DNA of 64,000 bases from the NCBI GenBank assembly GCA_016165875.1, contig JABBOT010000004.1, forward strand, positions 2,604,001-2,668,000. Direction: 5' to 3'. Source of the DNA: Acanthopleura granulata (Eukaryota > Mollusca > Polyplacophora > Chitonida > Chitonidae). The number at the start of each line of letters is the position of its first letter. Position 1 is the first letter of the stretch. A program made the position numbers and the translations under genes. The notes beneath the pieces are model-generated. The model ran no database searches and was not told the DNA's origin. It was given only the letters and a program-made list of their open reading frames with translations. Below, piece after piece: positions 21,200 through 33,509 of this stretch.

Positions 21200-24058
21200 G
21201 TAAGTCATCCAATAACTGTTCTATACAGGTGTTAATTCGGCGTCAATCTCTCAGCGATTACAGCAGGAGGCTAGGGGTCGATATAGGCAGTTATGTTCTG
21301 TTTTCACCCTGACGACTTAGATGAAGGTTGATAGAAGGCTGATACCCGGTCTTGCTCAGTTGGAGTCGAAAGGGTATGCTTTAATGATTGGCCATAGAGT
21401 TACCTTAGGACAATAGTCTCTCCCGCCGTTCATTCAGCGGTCTTATTTTAAGCCTGATTAGAACAGCTCAATGTCACCCGGCTGATTTATTTGAAGGCTT
21501 CATTAAATCGCGTTGGCAGCCTTTTGGTTTTTTGTTTGCCTGCTATTTATTTGTCTGGGGTATGTAGAAATCAAACGAACTTTGCCGTTAGCATGTAATT
21601 AATGAGATCACCCAGGTCCTTTAACAATGACTTTTAGTTATTTCCTTTTGATCGCATCAATATATGTGACGAAAGCCTGACAAATCAAATGACTCGATCT
21701 AATCTATCTAAATTTTCATAGACAGAATCATCAGCTATAATGTTGAAGGTGATGAGAACAGTAACAGTAGCAAGCTGGACGCAGGAGTGCAAAATCCGTT
21801 TTGACTTCACTTAAAATTTGAAGTATGGTTTAATCTACAGGTCGTTTTTTTACTTAAACCACCGCCCACGGACAGGTACTTGTCCATCACCATGACTTAA
21901 AGCTACAGTCGAACCTGTTACGAACAGGGCACTGATCAGTTTAATGAGAATGTTTGAGCTGTTAAGAATAACACAGTCCAGTAAAGATCCACATCAAATA
22001 AAAATTTCCCCAAACTTGCCATTCCTCCACACATAGAAAAGATCGTATAGAGAACTAAGAACATACATTGTATGGAATGATACGTTGTCGTAGTGACACG
22101 AGGAAACAACCATATATGGTCATGTGTGTAAATGTATGCGCAGCTTAACATCTTGAGACTGGAATTAAAAAGGAATGATAACCACTCTTCTGTTCCATAA
22201 GTTTGTCTTCTGTGTATACATGAAATGGACTTCTCAAGCATACCCTAAGCTTCACAGCTAGTGGATGGGTCATTCTGGACGGAATCAGCTAAAACCTCCC
22301 AAGTCCCCCTCTCAAAAAATTCTGAAAAAGAATAACTCCACATATGTGATGAACACATGCCATTTTTTTTTCTTTACCAAAACCCAATAATGTTTTTAGA
22401 TATGACATTTTATAGGTCTTTAAGGGCGGCCACCCTCTAGTTTTGTTGGTGAGTAAAAATTTAGCTTTTTCCCGAGGCCAATATCTCAGTGCTAAAAGCA
22501 TTCAGGCTTACGTGGAAGCTGGCTTGACTGAAACAAGTGTCTTAAAGATTTAATATGCACTGGAAACCAATTTAAATAAGGAAAAGGAGAGTACAAACTC
22601 ACTCTAAAGAGAGTGCCGAATTGCAAGTGCATTTTTGAAAAGATTGGGTATTCTTTTTGGATATTCCGGTTTGAGTATTTCATGAACTCATTTGTTTAAT
22701 TTATGCTTTTAGCTGCTGCCATTAGCATGTTACTCCTAACAAATTCCTTGGTTGCCTGGCAGTTTTATTAAATTTCATTTCTGTCATAACCCTTGAGGTG
22801 TCTGCTGGCTTTCCGGTTATTATTCCGTTAGATCCACGATCTGTAGTTATATTTGTTCAGACTTTGGGCGTTACCCTAAGAAACGGAAATCTAAGCAAGC
22901 TCATGGCGTCAGTTTTCTCTCGTCACACTGTAGGATGCCAAAGTATCGCTCTAAATATCCGCTTACCCGTTCGGTCTTCCCGACACTGAGTGTTTATGTC
23001 TTGTCTGGTGTCTTTGTAACGTCGTTCCATTAAAGGGGTATTTTTGATATATCATCAATTCAACACAGATATTCCCTAGATGTCATTGATGAGTTTAGAA
23101 GTAACCATAAGGAACAATCCTATACATCACCATCACGAGCCACACTTCAAGCTTGTCTCACGATATCTTCGAAGCCTTACAAACAATAGGCAAAATATAA
23201 GTAACATTGTCTTAATTCCTTCCAGCTAACTCTAGCGAGTTCAAAGGCCATGGCATTTTTAATCATATTAAGTCACATAACAACAGCATGCTTCATACAA
23301 AACATGCAGCTGATGACCATGGATGCTTTTTGGCCTCATGAGCAAAGAGAATCAGTTGACTAATGCTTTATAGATTCGGATTTTTACGTTGTCATTAATA
23401 GGACATTGGTCATCAAGGATAGGACAAGAAAAACACCCTTCAAAAGCTAGAAGATCTCAAGAATTCGTTTTTTTCCGAAAGTATGATTCAGGAAGAAAAG
23501 ATGATATTTTCTACCATGGGTTTTATGTTGTACAACTTGTGTAAATATGTTCAACCTTTTAATATGTCGACGCAAATGGCCAAAAAACCCCACCCCAATG
23601 TCAACACTCGATCACCCTTCCCTCCCCCACCCACGCACTCAAACATACACCCTGTCCTATGAATTGACAATTCCATGAACAATACATTTATTCCTACCGC
23701 TCTTTTGTAACATTTGTCCTTGGTACGTACCTCAACATCAACTCCCACCACTCTTGGCTGATAATATCTATTCTCCCTCTTAAGCTTTTCGAGAAAGTAT
23801 TCCAAACTACCCACAAATACAGTGTTACAAATACAAGAAGCACGATTTTTACACAAGTTACAGACTTCTGAGAGGCTCTTCCCTGTGTTTACATTATGTT
23901 AGAAGAGATACACATATGATGTTTGGATGTAACGGCTATATTTCATGGGTTCTGCGACTTCCTTTACCCCTAAACATAACGCGTGAAAGCGAGATTCAGT
24001 GGTTTCTTGTTGGGGCCTATGTGATTTCTTCCAGCCATAAAAAAGGGGGCATGTAAAC
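21200..24058. other. Intronic sequence, nothing recognised
   Basis: A 101-codon minus frame at 23551-23856 has a Gly-rich run (G-G-G-G-K-G) but no known domain; a short + frame lies at 22798-22989. Confidence 0.4.
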
Positions 24059-24107
24059 GAATATTCTTAAATACAGCGTAAAATATGAATCAAACAAATA
24101 AATAAAT
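24059..24107 (+). mobile_element. SINE family 1, 3' end fragment
   Basis: Only the 3' end is recognisable: GAATATTCTTAAATACAGCG, TAAAATATGAATC and AAACAAATAAATAAATC. Confidence 0.6.
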
Positions 24108-25258
24108 CACATTTTTTGTCCTGCTTTGTAGTTTTTGCTTGAGACGAAGGCATATTTGTGCGATGAGGACAGAATAAAGCAGCTGGCTTTCTTCTGCGAC
24201 ACTTTACTGTAGTAACATTTCCCAAATTGTTATATGGCACTTACTGTTAACTGCACCACTCAGGTTTTCCTGTCTCACAGGAAGAGCCGTGCGGTGAAAT
24301 TATTGGCCGTTTAGCCTTCACGGGTGTTGGCATAACTCCTTGCACTTAAAAGCCTTATTCGATTGTCGAGTTGTAAACTATGTCATCGGGGAGGAATCCA
24401 AATCTCTATTAGGCCCACACTGAAGTCGGTTCGAATTTTAACTTCACTCTACGCGATACTTGGTCCATCCATTTCTTGGAAGCAGTGCAGTCGGGCCTGA
24501 TGTCAACATGGCAGTAAAGTGATGCATCATTAAAGCTACATTCCGAAGCCGTTTCTCATGACATTTCGTCTTGGACAGGCCTCTTCTTACCTGGTTATAT
24601 TGGGATTAGTTCAGTGATTAGCACTGCATCTGTACCACTTACTGTAGCGCTTACTAATGTCTTCACTTTGTTCAAGGGTAGGGTAATGATTTTATAAGCT
24701 GACTGACTGCTTGTAAATCCATGCCCTTTACAACCTTTAAATATGTTTGATGTAGATCTGTACTGTGTAACAAGGTATTCTACATGTACAACATACACGT
24801 GTTGGTGTTACAGTTGAATAGATCACGCCTCTATTGTAGCCTAATGGCTGGAAAGTAAGTCAATTACATATACTTTTAATACGCTATGGTATGTGATAAA
24901 AGGCCCCGTGATTTCTTCCTCGTGAAAAACGGCTCAAATCTGCTCAAATCTCGTCGGTATAAATAGCTCAAATCTACACTCAGCACTGTTTGCCGGAGTT
25001 GCTGTGACGAGTGTATGTGGCTGTGATGTTAACTGGTCTTAACGATATGCGGCGTGAATTTCCTGAGCGTTAAACATTGACGTCAATAACGCCCACCTCG
25101 ACCGGAACTGGGACTACAACAGCAATTTTGAACAGAATTGGAAGCTGGGTGTGTGAACAGGAATCTTGACACTCCTTGCACTTATTCCTGATCCATTCCC
25201 ATCATATACAATGCAAGCTGGGGATTTCAACTTCATTTGTGTGGGAATGTCACCTTTG

Positions 25259-25260
<2 letters not shown>
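24108..25260. other. Intronic sequence, nothing recognised
   Basis: A small direct duplication of GCTCAAATCT occurs at about 24930-24975. No exon-like frame. Confidence 0.4.

Positions 25261-25300
<40 letters not shown>
25261..25300. repeat. (TA)20 microsatellite
   Basis: Forty bases of uninterrupted TA. Frames reading YIYIYI across it are artefacts. Confidence 0.95.
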
Positions 25301-25302
<2 letters not shown>

Positions 25303-25329
25303 TACATCCATCACATGTTAGATGGCACT

Positions 25330-25457
25330 CAAGCTTCCTCTTTGGTCGTATGTGGGGAGGCCTTTCGGCAAACTGCGGATGTTCGTGGCCGCCGTCGTAT
25401 AGGCCTAAGTGAGATATTTTGGAGTAGGGCGTAAACTCCAATCAAATAAATAAATAA
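25330..25457 (+). mobile_element. SINE family 1 with core deletion
   Basis: The sequence goes from CAAACTGCGGATGTTCGTGG straight to CCGCCGTCGTATAGG, skipping the GTTTCCTCC...CACCATAAT block. It then continues to GAGTAGGGCGTAAACTCC and the AAATAAATAAATAA tail. A (TA)n run lies 30 bp upstream. Confidence 0.75.
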
Positions 25458-26499
25458 TTATTTCTAAATCGGTCTGTCTTGAAAGTGCCAGCATTTTTAC
25501 TCGTAAATACAGCAGTTTTTCGCATTGTACCTGTCAGTGTACACGAGGACTATAGCATGCAGCCCGCAAAAGCAACGCACAATTCATCTGAATATACATG
25601 TTTGCCTTTGTAAGTACTTGTGCGCGTGACAGATTGGGCCTGAACTTCCTCTAAGCTCAAAGCTGTGCACTAATAAAATATCGCAAACTGAGTTCATTAT
25701 CATACCATGGGCACATAGACAATAATCGCAATAGATTGCAATTGGTCATTTTTGGTACCCTGGATCTGTTAATGCTTCTTTATTCGAGTCGGTGGCTGGC
25801 TAATAGTAAAGGAAAGGCTACATGCCATGACACATTATTAGCTACCATATTTACTCAAATATCAAAAACGATCAGGTATTATTATCTGAGAATGATGGGT
25901 TGAAGTGTAACAGCATCGATGGAACCGGTCGCACGAACACAATGTGTTTAAATATAGGTTTATTTACTGCAGAAAAGTTCGGAATCTGCACATTTGAAAT
26001 TTTGCTTGGTGCAAACCTTTAAGGCGTGTCAGTGAGTCGGTGAACACAAATAAGATCGGAATTTTCGTATTATTACTGAGCAGTGAGAGGCACATTTTCC
26101 CAAGAGAAAATTTCTTTCATATATCCCCAGACAAAACATGGTTATTTGGTAGACCGAAGTCTGTTTGATGGGAATGGTGTGTATCCTTCACAGCCCTCCC
26201 ATTTCCTCACAAGCTCGACACACAAGAGGCTTCGGTTAGTTTCATTTTTCCTAAGTAAATTCTAAAACTTTGATTAGTTTCTCAACTATCGTGATTCCAT
26301 CCAGTATTGTCTGTTACATTACCTTTGGGGCTATGTCAGGACTAATACATCGTATTAATGATCCATATAGATTTTCTGCTGTTTTCCTTATTGCAATGAG
26401 CATAATAGGAACATGCAAAAATTCATCGGTTCACTTAATCGGGGCCTTGGACATCTGAGCATTTGCCATCTTGCTCGCCCTTGCTGACTTGTCTCTCAT
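25458..26499. other. Intronic sequence, nothing recognised
   Basis: Two short + frames near 26083-26458 have no recognisable domain. Confidence 0.4.
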
Positions 26500-26665
26500 T
26501 GACAGGAGACGACCTGGAAGTATTGGGGAATTTGTGGTAAAAGAATATGGTTTGGAGATTTAAAAACGGCCGTCAATTTTTTATTTACATTTTTTGTTCC
26601 GATGAAACAGATTTTAAGGTAGGTCATAACACACACTCAATCGCGAATAATAAATACCATGCGAA
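26500..26665 (+). repeat. Dispersed repeat D, single-orientation copy
   Basis: GATTTAAAAACGGCCGTCAA (26557) and GTAGGTCATAACACACACTC (26621) with GCGAATAATAAATACC match pieces at 430 and, reversed, at 826-880. Confidence 0.5.
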
Positions 26666-26718
26666 AGGTATATAACAGTCAAAATAATTTTGGTCATTCA
26701 GAACAGATTAAGTAAAGC

Positions 26719-26746
26719 CCGATCAGGAGATATCTCCTGAATCGGA
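26719..26746. repeat. Perfect palindrome with extended stem
   Basis: TCAGGAGATATCTCCTGA is a perfect 18-bp palindrome, extended by CCGAT on the left and ATCGG on the right. Confidence 0.8.
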
Positions 26747-26884
26747 CCCTTAAATCATTACCCTTCTTTCTGTGGAATGTACGTAACGGTACTCATATAC
26801 GGTTGCGATTACAAGCCTATTATGAACGATTGGCTACTACCTCATGTTTTGTCAGTTCACAGACAAGAGCAAAGAGTTGGCAGG

Positions 26885-26985
26885 ATGCCACAGTGTGCAG
26901 ACTTTGGCTGCACAAACAGTATGCCGAATACAGACGGGAAAGAGCCCGGTTAGACATTTCATCACCATTGAACGAACGACCCGAT
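26885..26985 (+). pseudogene. Possible THAP zinc-finger relic
   Basis: ATG at 26885 opens M-P-Q-C-A-D-F-G-C-T-N-S, which has the M-P-x-C-x4-C-x-N start typical of THAP domains, and a later G-K, then after a stop T-F-H-H. A shifted frame gives N-E-R-P-D, like the THAP 'F-H-x-x-P-x-x-R-P' part. The rest of the domain is not seen. THAP domains occur in P-element transposases and host proteins. It could be coincidence. Confidence 0.25.
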
Positions 26986-27564
26986 TCACAATCTTCTCAG
27001 TTGATTGTCAATGTAGTATGAAATAACATAGAGACAGGACACTGTTTTAATGTTATATGTTTGAACTATAACAATTCAGGTGTGAACAACACTGCAAAGT
27101 ATTTCCAGACCATCATGTTGTGGAGCAAGTTTCTACATCATTTTTTGCTCTAAAGATATACCTCTAAAGAGAGGCACGGGGTCACTAAATATTAAGAATA
27201 TTAATAATGCCATCAATATAGATGTAAAGGGCTTGATGTTGGTTCTTTTTTATACTTTTGTGTATACCACAAGCCTTGTCGTATTACAGCGATATGGTTG
27301 TTCATGTGAAATGACGGTGAAAAAGCTCACTACGACCGATGAATGGGAAATAAATTTAGAATTAAAATATGATATGAAAGAAACTAATATAGCTTGTGCA
27401 AGATGGGAATAACAATTACACGTTTAATAAAAATAAATGCATCCTATTTTCCTGCTTATTTGTTTTAGCCACGGAATATGGAGGGTATAAATTTTCTCGA
27501 GTGTCTGTGCATCGGACAAATTCATATGATGATTTCGGTTTTACATGATTCAGGGCAGCAGGTG

Positions 27565-28020
27565 AAATTGGTACGGAGCCGTAAAAGTGACATGGTACAA
27601 AAGAAATATATAGGTAATGAAAAAACAAAACGAACACAGTATTTAAATTTTCCCATATGTTTGTGTCTCTGTTTTAATAAGTCGTGCTCACGACATCTTC
27701 ACCACGTCGTGTTTTCCAGATAACTGACCAATAGAGGTGCACAATTATCTTAGTAAAGACTTCGTGAGCTCGACTTAATAATTATCTCGATCTCTCAACA
27801 TCTTTATTATGTCGAGCGCACGAGATCTTTTCTAATCGTGCTTACGAGATAATTGTGCGTTTCTATTGGTCAGCTATGTCGAGAGTACGACGTAGTAAAG
27901 ATGTCGTGCGCAAAAAACACACAGACAAAAAAAATGGAAATACTGTATTTGTTTTATTTTTTTATTACCAATAGTTTTCTTTTGAACCATGTCACTTCTA
28001 ACGGCTCCGTAAATTGGTTT
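27565..28020. mobile_element. Large foldback (palindromic) element
   Basis: The two halves are imperfect inverted copies of about 220 bp each. TACGGAGCCGT at 27572 pairs with ACGGCTCCGTAAAT at 28001; AAGTGACATGGTACAAAAG (27585) pairs with CTTTTGAACCATGTCACTT (27979); CTGACCAATAGAGG (27724) pairs with the complement at 27863. The centre lies near 27795 and is itself rich in short inverted TCGTG/CACGA motifs. This is the layout of a foldback transposon or hairpin MITE. Open frames reported on it are products of the repeat. Confidence 0.8.
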
Positions 28021-30954
28021 CACAGGGTTGTACAGACAGCTTATCACCATGCCGATGGAGGTTTACTTATCAGAAGGTTTCGCTTGCTTGATAGGTTAAA
28101 GACAGATACACAGTAAATGAATATTTTAACGTTTATCGATTCCTTTATTCCTTTATAAATACAAGTAAATAAATAATTTCTAGATAAGATTTTCAACATG
28201 GTATTTAGATGTAGTAACTTTCTTCTGAATCGATCAGTCAGATACAAGAATTTGTGTTTTCGACTACAAAGTGCGGATTTTGTAAGGATCTCCTCTCCCA
28301 GACTACCTATTAGTAGAAACAGGATATAAACCATATCGGTTCCCTCTCAGCAAAGTCTGGCAGGGGTAGTAGAAACGCTATGACCCGTTTTATCTTGTTT
28401 GTATACCAGTCAGGAAACTAATTTTCTGCGCAGCTTGTCTGAAAGAAAAGCTCATTATTTTATCAAGGCATTTCGCTTTTTGTATATCCCTTAATTCGGT
28501 TCAAATGAGGCTGTAGTAAATGAGAAGCTCCGTCCCACAATATGAGGATTACACTGTGAGAAACACGGATTAAGATAAAAGAACATTCTTAATTTACCAG
28601 TTGAGTTGAATTATGTACCAATTATGGAACTGTTGTCACTGCTTGATTTAACTGATAATGTCATTCGATTTCTTGTGCCTTTTCTATGTCTAAGATAATT
28701 TATACTGTTGCATAGTAGCAGTTTGGGCAGTACGTTTCTCTGGGTCGTTGTACCGAAATCATGGAGCTATGAACAGTGCTTTGGGACGAGAGTAAAAAAA
28801 CTGCAATGAATTACGATTTTAGTTAATTTGTCTAAATAAATCATCATTTTATATAAAAACGGTATGAAGCTAACATTTCTGCACCTAAATGGCAGAACGG
28901 TAAACCACAGGGAACTTTGCTTTCCCTGACAAAATCATAACAAACACAAAAATCATAAAAATAACCGTATGGGAAATAACTGAAAAAGTTAAAAATGTAT
29001 AATAAAAGGATAAACAAAAACAGTAAACGTAAATATGCATGATAAATATACTCTTCGGTAACTAATCCATGAAAGATTTTTTGTTAAATTGTAAAGGGTG
29101 TACAAGTGTTTATCGTTAAGAAAGAGGATTGTTTGTTTAGCTATTAACTTGTTTGACTAGTAATAAGCGGGCGGAGAAAATTGGAGATCCCGGCGTAAAC
29201 CATTGTCTTTCGCCAGATATCTGACAGACCCTCTACCTTCAAGCCGCAGTCAGTTGAAGGCTGAAGCCGGTTCTCATTGGTCAGGACTCAATCTGCTATA
29301 CAGAGATACAATCAACGGAGCCAAAGAAGGGCCTGGTGGACAGTTTAAAATAGAACCGAGTAGTGTCAGGATCAGTGTCAACAACAAACCCCATTGCGTT
29401 GACATGGTCGATATGGCCTTGTTCCGACACGCACCAAGCATCAAAGCGCATGTACAAATGGTTTCTACATATAATTAGCAAATAAGGGAAAACGAAAGCT
29501 TGGTGTCAGCACTGAAAGGATTTGATGTCTTCGGCAACTTAAAAGATAAGACACCTTTACGTAGGATTGTTCTTTGGCAATGAGTTGTGGTCGTGGTGAG
29601 ACTCAGGTTATACTGTAACTGCCGTTAAACCTGAAGTAAACTAAACAATCAATGAATGTTCAAAATTACTTTGACGTGAGCAGGGAAAATCAGAGCCCAA
29701 TTGAGTTAATACGATGAGGGCTAATGTGTGCGACACGGCACTGTGTCCTGTGTTACGTGTGCTTCTCGACACGCTGCCATGCACTCAGCTGAAACTATCT
29801 CCAAGTCAGAGATTAAAGCCCAGCCATACATTCAAAGGAATAATGCATTAATGATTCCCTATTGAAAGTAGAAGTACCTCGTCCAGTAATTGTTAAAACA
29901 TTGAGATGTGTAGTACTGATATAACTCTGATTTTGTTTCGGTAAATACTACCCTTTAGAATAATGAGTGGCCCGACTGATACATATCTCACGTCGAGAAG
30001 TAGATTGGCCTACGCTTAGTGTTCCGTAAAGGCTTTCAAGCGCGCACGCTCTGCTTCCCTATATAGCAGAGCATTACCAGACGGCTTAAGCGTTAATTCC
30101 CGCGGTGGGACGAAGCCTCATGATGGCGCTGATCTAAAGGCACCTAATCCTTAAGGCTGATGAAACAGATCTGCCTCGTCCGTGGTCTGATCAGGTCTGG
30201 CCAACAGACGACATTACTCCATTCCTTATTAGTTTTTATCTCCCCGCTCCGGTTATCTATTGAAAATTTTTAGGACATTTGCATCGATGAGCATTCCTTG
30301 TCGCTAGTCTGCGTTCTAGTGCACCACTGCTGCTGTATCGGTTACGCCAAGCACCATTTAGTGCGTGCTTTGTGCTGTTATACCCTGAGGCTATAAAGCT
30401 TTAGATTATATTAAACTGTGTTCAACAAGTGAAAAGTCAGGCTTAGGCTTTGACGTCGGAATGATGAAAGTACAGGACACAAGCGTGAAACAAACAAATA
30501 ACGTCTACACACCAGTCAAGCAGATATTAGATATGGAAATACTACCCGGAGTTAACAAGTGTAATACTACTTTGAGCTATGTGCAATAGGATTTGTTCAC
30601 TAAATATTTGATCTCTGGATACTCCTGTTTGGCGTCACAGATTATATAAACTCTTATTGCATTGTTTTGTCTGTGTGTGCTGTTTAATAATTTAAGTAGC
30701 TTTTATGTTCTGCTTTGAATTTATTTGAGCAATTAGGACAACAAATTTTGTTAAATCGGCAATAATTATCTAACTTTCTCTAGACCATCAATCTGTTTAG
30801 GACTGTAATGGTGCTTGCGTGCGTTAGGCAAATTACCACAACGAACTTTTGTCAGTAAAAAACACCACGTCTTTTAAAGAAAAAAGAAGAATAAAACACT
30901 TATAAAATAGGTATGATGTTTGCGAATAAACGTCTATGGGATTGAAGATAAACG
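28021..30954. other. Intronic sequence with one unidentified frame
   Basis: Very AT-rich at 28780-29060. The only frame of interest is at 29203-29478, listed separately. Confidence 0.4.
29203..29478 (+). other. Unidentified 91-codon open frame
   Basis: The frame has balanced composition, with W-S-G-L-N-L-L-Y-R-D near residue 27 and R-I-S-V-N-N-K near residue 57, and is less biased than most frames here. There is no recognised domain. GGCGTAAACCATTGTCTTTCG just upstream resembles GGGGTAAACCATCTGCCTTTGG at 3578, so it may sit within an old repeat. Confidence 0.2.
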
Positions 30955-31160
30955 TGTTTATTTATTTACGCCGTACTCAAGAATATTTCGCTTATACGAC
31001 AGCGGCCAGCATTATTGTTGGAGACAACCAGAAGGAGCACTGGGAAAATCCATCCGCAGATTAGGTGGCATGCCTACCCACTTACGCCCAGGGAAGAAGC
31101 CAGCCAGAGCCTGGAGGAAACCCATGACCAGCCGCAGGTTGCAGGCAGACCTTTCCACAC
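30955..31160 (-). mobile_element. SINE family 1 with repeated core (chimeric copy)
   Basis: The reversed 3' end (TTTACGCCGTACTCAAGAAT, GCGGCCAGCATTATTG) is followed by CATCCGCAGATTAGG at 31050. A second pass through the same core follows at 31097-31158 (AGAGCCTGGAGGAAACCC, ACCAGCCGCAGGTTGCAGGC). The core is thus represented twice in one insert, by internal duplication or by nesting. Confidence 0.65.
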
Positions 31161-32663
31161 ACAAAAGATAAACGTCGTTTATGTCCCAATCATGACATCT
31201 AATAACGGAGCCATCTAATGCTCAGCTAAATTCAAATGGGTTCAACGACATGCCCGAAACTGTACACACTCTATTTATGCTGTATTTTTTCTAACTTATG
31301 GCACGCTCTAATTATTCCGACACTGAGAATACCCCCCACCCCCACACCAGGATACCTGAACTTCTGAAGAACCCCCAGAACAATGGAAACAAAGAAACCT
31401 TGAACACTTCCTGTCCGAGAATAGTGTTGAGCTCATGGCTCGCGTGGAAAATAAATAAAAGAATAAGTAAATAAGAAATGCACTAATAAAGCTATACATA
31501 CTAGCGGATAGCAATGACAAACTTTATATCCATGTTTCTTTTATATTACTTTATTGCAGGCTTTTTTGTACACTTATATACAGTGAAAAAGGTTCAGTGT
31601 GGTGCTTGTTCAATATCCTATTTTATTACAGATGCTTCAAAAACCCAAATTAGACTCATTATGTCCTCAAAACGTTTGAACATTGAATACTCTCTTTTAA
31701 ATAAACAATGACCACATGAATGCCTCGGAACAAACGATTTTGCAGGAGGAAACCTATAAATTTTGTAACTTCGTAAGCCGCACAAAGGGTGACAAACTAC
31801 CATCTACGTTTGAATGTGACAATTAACATTCCGTTCACAAACGTATCGGCACACAGACAGACATGTCTGCATCCTTTGATCTCATATTCTGGATTCAATG
31901 AGTCGTGATGCCAGCTCGAAATATCGGAGATTTTTAGCCTGAGGAAACTAAACTGCAACACTCTCTAGCATTCCCTTGTCCTTTTGTCTTTGAACAGAAC
32001 AGAATGTTTTCTGACAAAAAGTATGTCACAGATAATGTCACTAACCCCAACAGATGTCTTGCGTTGGACGGTTATGAAACTGTAGAAAGTTAAATTCTAC
32101 GGCTGTTTGAAACTCATTTGGATGTTAGATTTTCGTCATTTCTTTAATCACGCTCTCTTTTTTGAAGCGACCATTTTATGTTCTGATTTCACAGCTAAAA
32201 ATCGTTGGCAGGCGGTCGGCTTAGACGAGGAAAGTCAACAGTTCGCCACGACCTGTCTGATGCCGTGCTGTGGTTGTATAACCGCAAAGCTGCCAGCTTT
32301 GTCTTCCAGACATCCAGAGTATGGCTTTCCTACTTAATGCTGTAGACTTCCGTGGGGTCGGGCCCAAAAAGATCACCCCGACATCTTGCAAACCGACCAC
32401 ATGCAGCCTTTGTGACGTACATGGGTGGCCGTGAGAGGTGGTTGTCAGGGGCGTGTCTCTGGAAGAAATACCATCAGATCAAACAGCATTAGCTTGCTGG
32501 TTACCATGTACTCCGGAAAATCTTATCACCACCGTGATAGCCCTGACTCCGAATAATGGGGGATAGCATGCAAAATATCATGTGAACTGTCCATTTTTTT
32601 AAATAGGTGCATACTTAGAATAAGGTGATTTGATATCTTGTTTGTGTAATTCTGCTCGTTTTA
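31161..32663. other. Intronic sequence, nothing recognised
   Basis: A 76-codon + frame at 32107-32337 has a Cys-rich patch (C-L-M-P-C-C-G-C) but no known domain. Confidence 0.4.
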
Positions 32664-33365
32664 AGCCACGTTCACACTATGCACGGAAAACGGCCAGGGG
32701 GCTGTAACGAATTCCGTTCCGACTTTGTGGCAAATGGGTTAAGTAGTAAAACGTACAAGCGTTCACAAACACCGCGTCCGAATTCGTGTCAGGGCACTGA
32801 TTCGGGTAGATGGCTTGCGGACTCATTTTTTCTGTTACAGGGAGAGAAATTCTTACTATTGACCAATCGGCATCCTTCAGCATTTAAACATGGAGACAAG
32901 TACGGATCGCAGCTTCACAAAGTGGGAAGAATAAACTTTTGTTTGAGACTGCTATTACAAACATGTAAGCAAAAATATGGATGTGTGGACTAACGTCGGC
33001 TTGTCGGAGATGCTAACGGTTACTAGATTATAGGTATTGCATTTGGCCGGTTAGATACTTTGTCTCGCATAGAAAGCCAGCCACTGTATGACCCAGTCAG
33101 TGTGTTAATTCACGTCAACACAAAAATAAAAACAGCAACACGCAACGTAATTTACTCGTAAATTTCTAATTACATGTTGATTACCAATGCCATTATGTGA
33201 TGATCCATTGTTAAACTCATTGACGGCCAGTTTATTCAAGAAATAAATTTACTTAGGGCACCGAATCCGTTCTCCGATTTTCCCGTTTTCTCCGAAAACA
33301 TTATCGCTCATGAATACTGTTCGGGCCTCGGACCGATTTCCTTGCTTGGTGTGAACGTAGATTAA
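32664..33365. mobile_element. Possible DNA-transposon relic with inverted ends
   Basis: The left end AAGCCACGTTCACACTATGC (32672) is an inverted match to GCTTGGTGTGAACGTAGATT (33345-33364). ACGGAAAACGG and CCGATTTCC extend the pairing. The roughly 650-bp interior has no recognisable transposase. The short imperfect ends make this a tentative call. Confidence 0.4.
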
Positions 33366-33509
33366 GTAGTATTTGTCGTCGGTATATCAATCAGACACAG
33401 TTTTTCGGTGAAAGCCTACAGGAAACGTTAAAATGATTCCTGTTAAAATGATCCTCTGCACAACTTAGAAGTTAGAAGTGGTGTATAGGCAGCGCCTACA
33501 CTAAATTGT

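Noticed and set aside
25237..25441. Frames reading YIYIYI
   Set aside because: Translation of a (TA)20 microsatellite.
27478..28116. Frames of 81 and 87 codons on + and 73 and 96 on -
   Set aside because: They lie mainly in the arms of the foldback palindrome and have no recognised domains.
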